Shown: one piece after another, positions 62,876 to 64,000 of the stretch
How the letters are laid out: every line of letters begins with the position of its first letter
Numbering within the stretch: the stretch's first letter is position 1
Assembly (NCBI GenBank): GCA_947491315.1
Contig: CANLII010000007.1
Location: 26,025 to 90,024, forward strand
Direction of reading: 5' to 3'
DNA: 64,000 nt
From: Ignavibacteria bacterium
GTDB lineage: Bacteria; Bacteroidota; Ignavibacteria; Kapaibacteriales; UBA961
Notes under the pieces: generated by a model
What the model saw: only the letters and a program-made list of their open reading frames with translations
What the model was told of the DNA's origin: nothing
The model's database searches: none
Position numbers and translations under genes: made by a program

Positions 62876-64000
62876 ATGCTACTATCAGACTATATCAATC
62901 GGGTTAATCAGCTTTATCAAACAGGGATCAGTACAGAACACTCCTTTAGGGGTATTCTTGATGAATTATTACGCAGTATTGATACCTCAATTCTTGTCAC
63001 AAATGAACCCAAAAAGATTGAATGCGGAGCCCCCGATTATCTTATCAGTAAAAAGCAAATTCCGATCGGATATATTGAAGCCAAAGATCTATTTGATGCG
63101 GATTTGGATGGTTTGAAAAAGGCAGGTAATAAAGAGCAATTTGACCGTTATAAAGACTCGCTCGATAATATCGTGTTCACGGATTATTTGTCTTTCCACT
63201 TCTATCGTGGACATGACAAAATCACCTCGATAACCATTGCCGAAAAACAGGGTAAAAAGATCGTACCAATACAATCGCAATTCGATCCCTTCATCAGACA
63301 GATGCAAGACTTTATGTCTTATATCGGCATCACCATCAAGAATCCTAAGAAATTATCGCAAATGATGGCCGGTAAGGCAAGACTCCTCTGCGATATTATC
63401 AATAATGCATTGGATGAAGATGAAAAAGCAGGTGTGCATTCTGACCTCATGGAGCAGTTCAATTCTTTCAAAAAAATCCTAATACATGACATCACAAATA
63501 AGTCCTTTTCAGATGTCTATGCGCAGACTATTGTCTATGGTATGTTTGCGGCTCGTTTGCATGACCCCACACTTCCCACATTTTCCCGTCAGGAAGCAGC
63601 GGAACTCATTCCTAAATCCAATCCTTTCCTGAGAAAATTGTTTGGGTATATTGCAGGACCCGACCTCGATGACCGCATCAAATGGATAGTAGATGATTTG
63701 GTGCAGATCTTTTTGTCATGCAATGTGGAAGAGATATTGCATACCTATGGGAAATCAACGAAAATGGAAGACCCAATCATCCATTTTTATGAGACCTTTC
63801 TTGCGGAATATGACCCCAAATTGAGAAAAGCCCGTGGTGTGTGGTATACACCTGCACCCGTTGTGAATTTCATTGTTCGTGCGGTGGATGATATTCTCAA
63901 AACAGAGTTCGGCTTGAGTCAAGGGCTTGCTGATACTTCCAAGACAACTATCACAGTGAATGAGAATGGTAAGCAGATAAAGAAAGATGTTCATCGGGTG
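62876..64000 (+). CDS. Type ISP/IIG-like restriction-modification enzyme, N-terminal part (3' end outside window)
   Basis: 375 codons run open to the window edge. Residues 1-25 (MLLSDYINRVNQLYQTGIST) and EPKKIECGAPDY resemble the N-terminus of type ISP/Eco57I-like enzymes. A PD-(D/E)xK nuclease site is visible as Pro53-Asp54 and Glu68-Ala-Lys70 (GYIEAKD). RKARGVWYTPAPVVNFIVRAVDDIL (about 317-341) is the conserved segment just before the amino-methyltransferase motif I, followed by GLADTSKTTITVNENG. The SAM motif itself lies beyond the edge. It would both cut and methylate DNA. No separate specificity gene is visible. Confidence 0.82.
   Translation, partial: MLLSDYINRVNQLYQTGISTEHSFRGILDELLRSIDTSILVTNEPKKIECGAPDYLISKKQIPIGYIEAKDLFDADLDGLKKAGNKEQFDRYKDSLDNIVFTDYLSFHFYRGHDKITSITIAEKQGKKIVPIQSQFDPFIRQMQDFMSYIGITIKNPKKLSQMMAGKARLLCDIINNALDEDEKAGVHSDLMEQFNSFKKILIHDITNKSFSDVYAQTIVYGMFAARLHDPTLPTFSRQEAAELIPKSNPFLRKLFGYIAGPDLDDRIKWIVDDLVQIFLSCNVEEILHTYGKSTKMEDPIIHFYETFLAEYDPKLRKARGVWYTPAPVVNFIVRAVDDILKTEFGLSQGLADTSKTTITVNENGKQIKKDVHRV

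Noticed and set aside
1..64000. CRISPR array, rRNA genes or prophage
   Set aside because: No regularly spaced repeats, rRNA-like stretches, integrase or phage structural genes were seen; the only short-period array is the coding cysteine repeat.

Overview
The window is ordinary bacterial chromosome of moderate-to-low GC, densely packed and coding on both strands. It looks like a member of the Bacteroidota/Chlorobiota (FCB) assemblage, possibly a Kapaibacteriota- or Ignavibacteria-like lineage. The grounds are an HmuY-family lipoprotein with a TonB-dependent receptor, an FCB-type LptE lipoprotein, a DUF4286 protein, an exported 'asparagine synthetase B-like' protein typical of these phyla, a PafA-type phosphatase, and at least ten promoter-like TAnnTTTG boxes 24-42 nt upstream of start codons (the Bacteroidota -7 element). 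The lineage is inferred from gene content, not proven.

Layout. 1-6.2 kb: the 3' end of rpsA, a homocysteine methyltransferase/MTHFR fusion lacking its zinc cysteines, paaN, and on the minus strand a P5C dehydrogenase and a small membrane protein. 6.3-16.4 kb: gamma-carbonic anhydrase, trpS(-), an oxidoreductase / AEC transporter / CtpA chain coupled by ATGA overlaps, an OmpA protein with a strict five-residue cysteine repeat, metG and an OsmC protein. 16.3-20.2 kb(-): a TPR protein, a MalK-like ATPase and an MsbA-like exporter. 20.2-26.6 kb(+): a Crp/Fnr regulator, DUF4286, an MBL hydrolase, LptE, a processive GT2, a fumarylacetoacetate-hydrolase-family enzyme, UDP-xylose synthase, an Nfu scaffold, and a broken RluA/TruC pseudouridine synthase with no usable start codon. 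26.6-37.6 kb: a TPR lipoprotein, a PdxB-like enzyme, ACMSD, a fused Dpp-type ABC ATPase, RidA, a beta-CASP MBL enzyme, asnB, ftsW/rodA and a trans-sulfuration enzyme. 37.7-49.9 kb(+): a lipoprotein, a zinc-less exported TldD/PmbA protein, hutU, an ECF sigma factor behind a TGTCA-rich palindrome, a PIG-L deacetylase, truA, a haem-motif lipoprotein, HmuY, a solitary paaA, a TonB receptor and a Bax-inhibitor-1 protein. 50-62 kb: a TPR protein, pgi, an O-methyltransferase, a small protein, an IS200-like remnant, a polysaccharide flippase coupled to the exported 'AsnB-like' protein, a second trans-sulfuration enzyme with an M16 peptidase, a beta-propeller lipoprotein with cytochrome c, and a PafA-like phosphatase(-). 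62-64 kb: tRNA-Ser(TGA), a small lipoprotein, and the first 375 codons of a type ISP/IIG-like restriction-modification enzyme cut by the window edge.

Metabolically the region suits a heterotroph that degrades amino acids and aromatics (PaaN, PaaA, P5C dehydrogenase, urocanase, ACMSD, FAH-family hydrolase), takes up haem or metal chelates (HmuY, TonB receptor), and builds an outer membrane with exported polysaccharide. Genes of one pathway are scattered rather than clustered. The most unusual items are the period-5 cysteine repeat in the OmpA protein, the cysteine-less methyltransferase/MTHFR fusion, the isolated paaA between haem-uptake-type genes, the catalytically stripped TldD homologue, and the palindrome before the sigma factor. 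No CRISPR array, rRNA, prophage or complete insertion sequence was seen.
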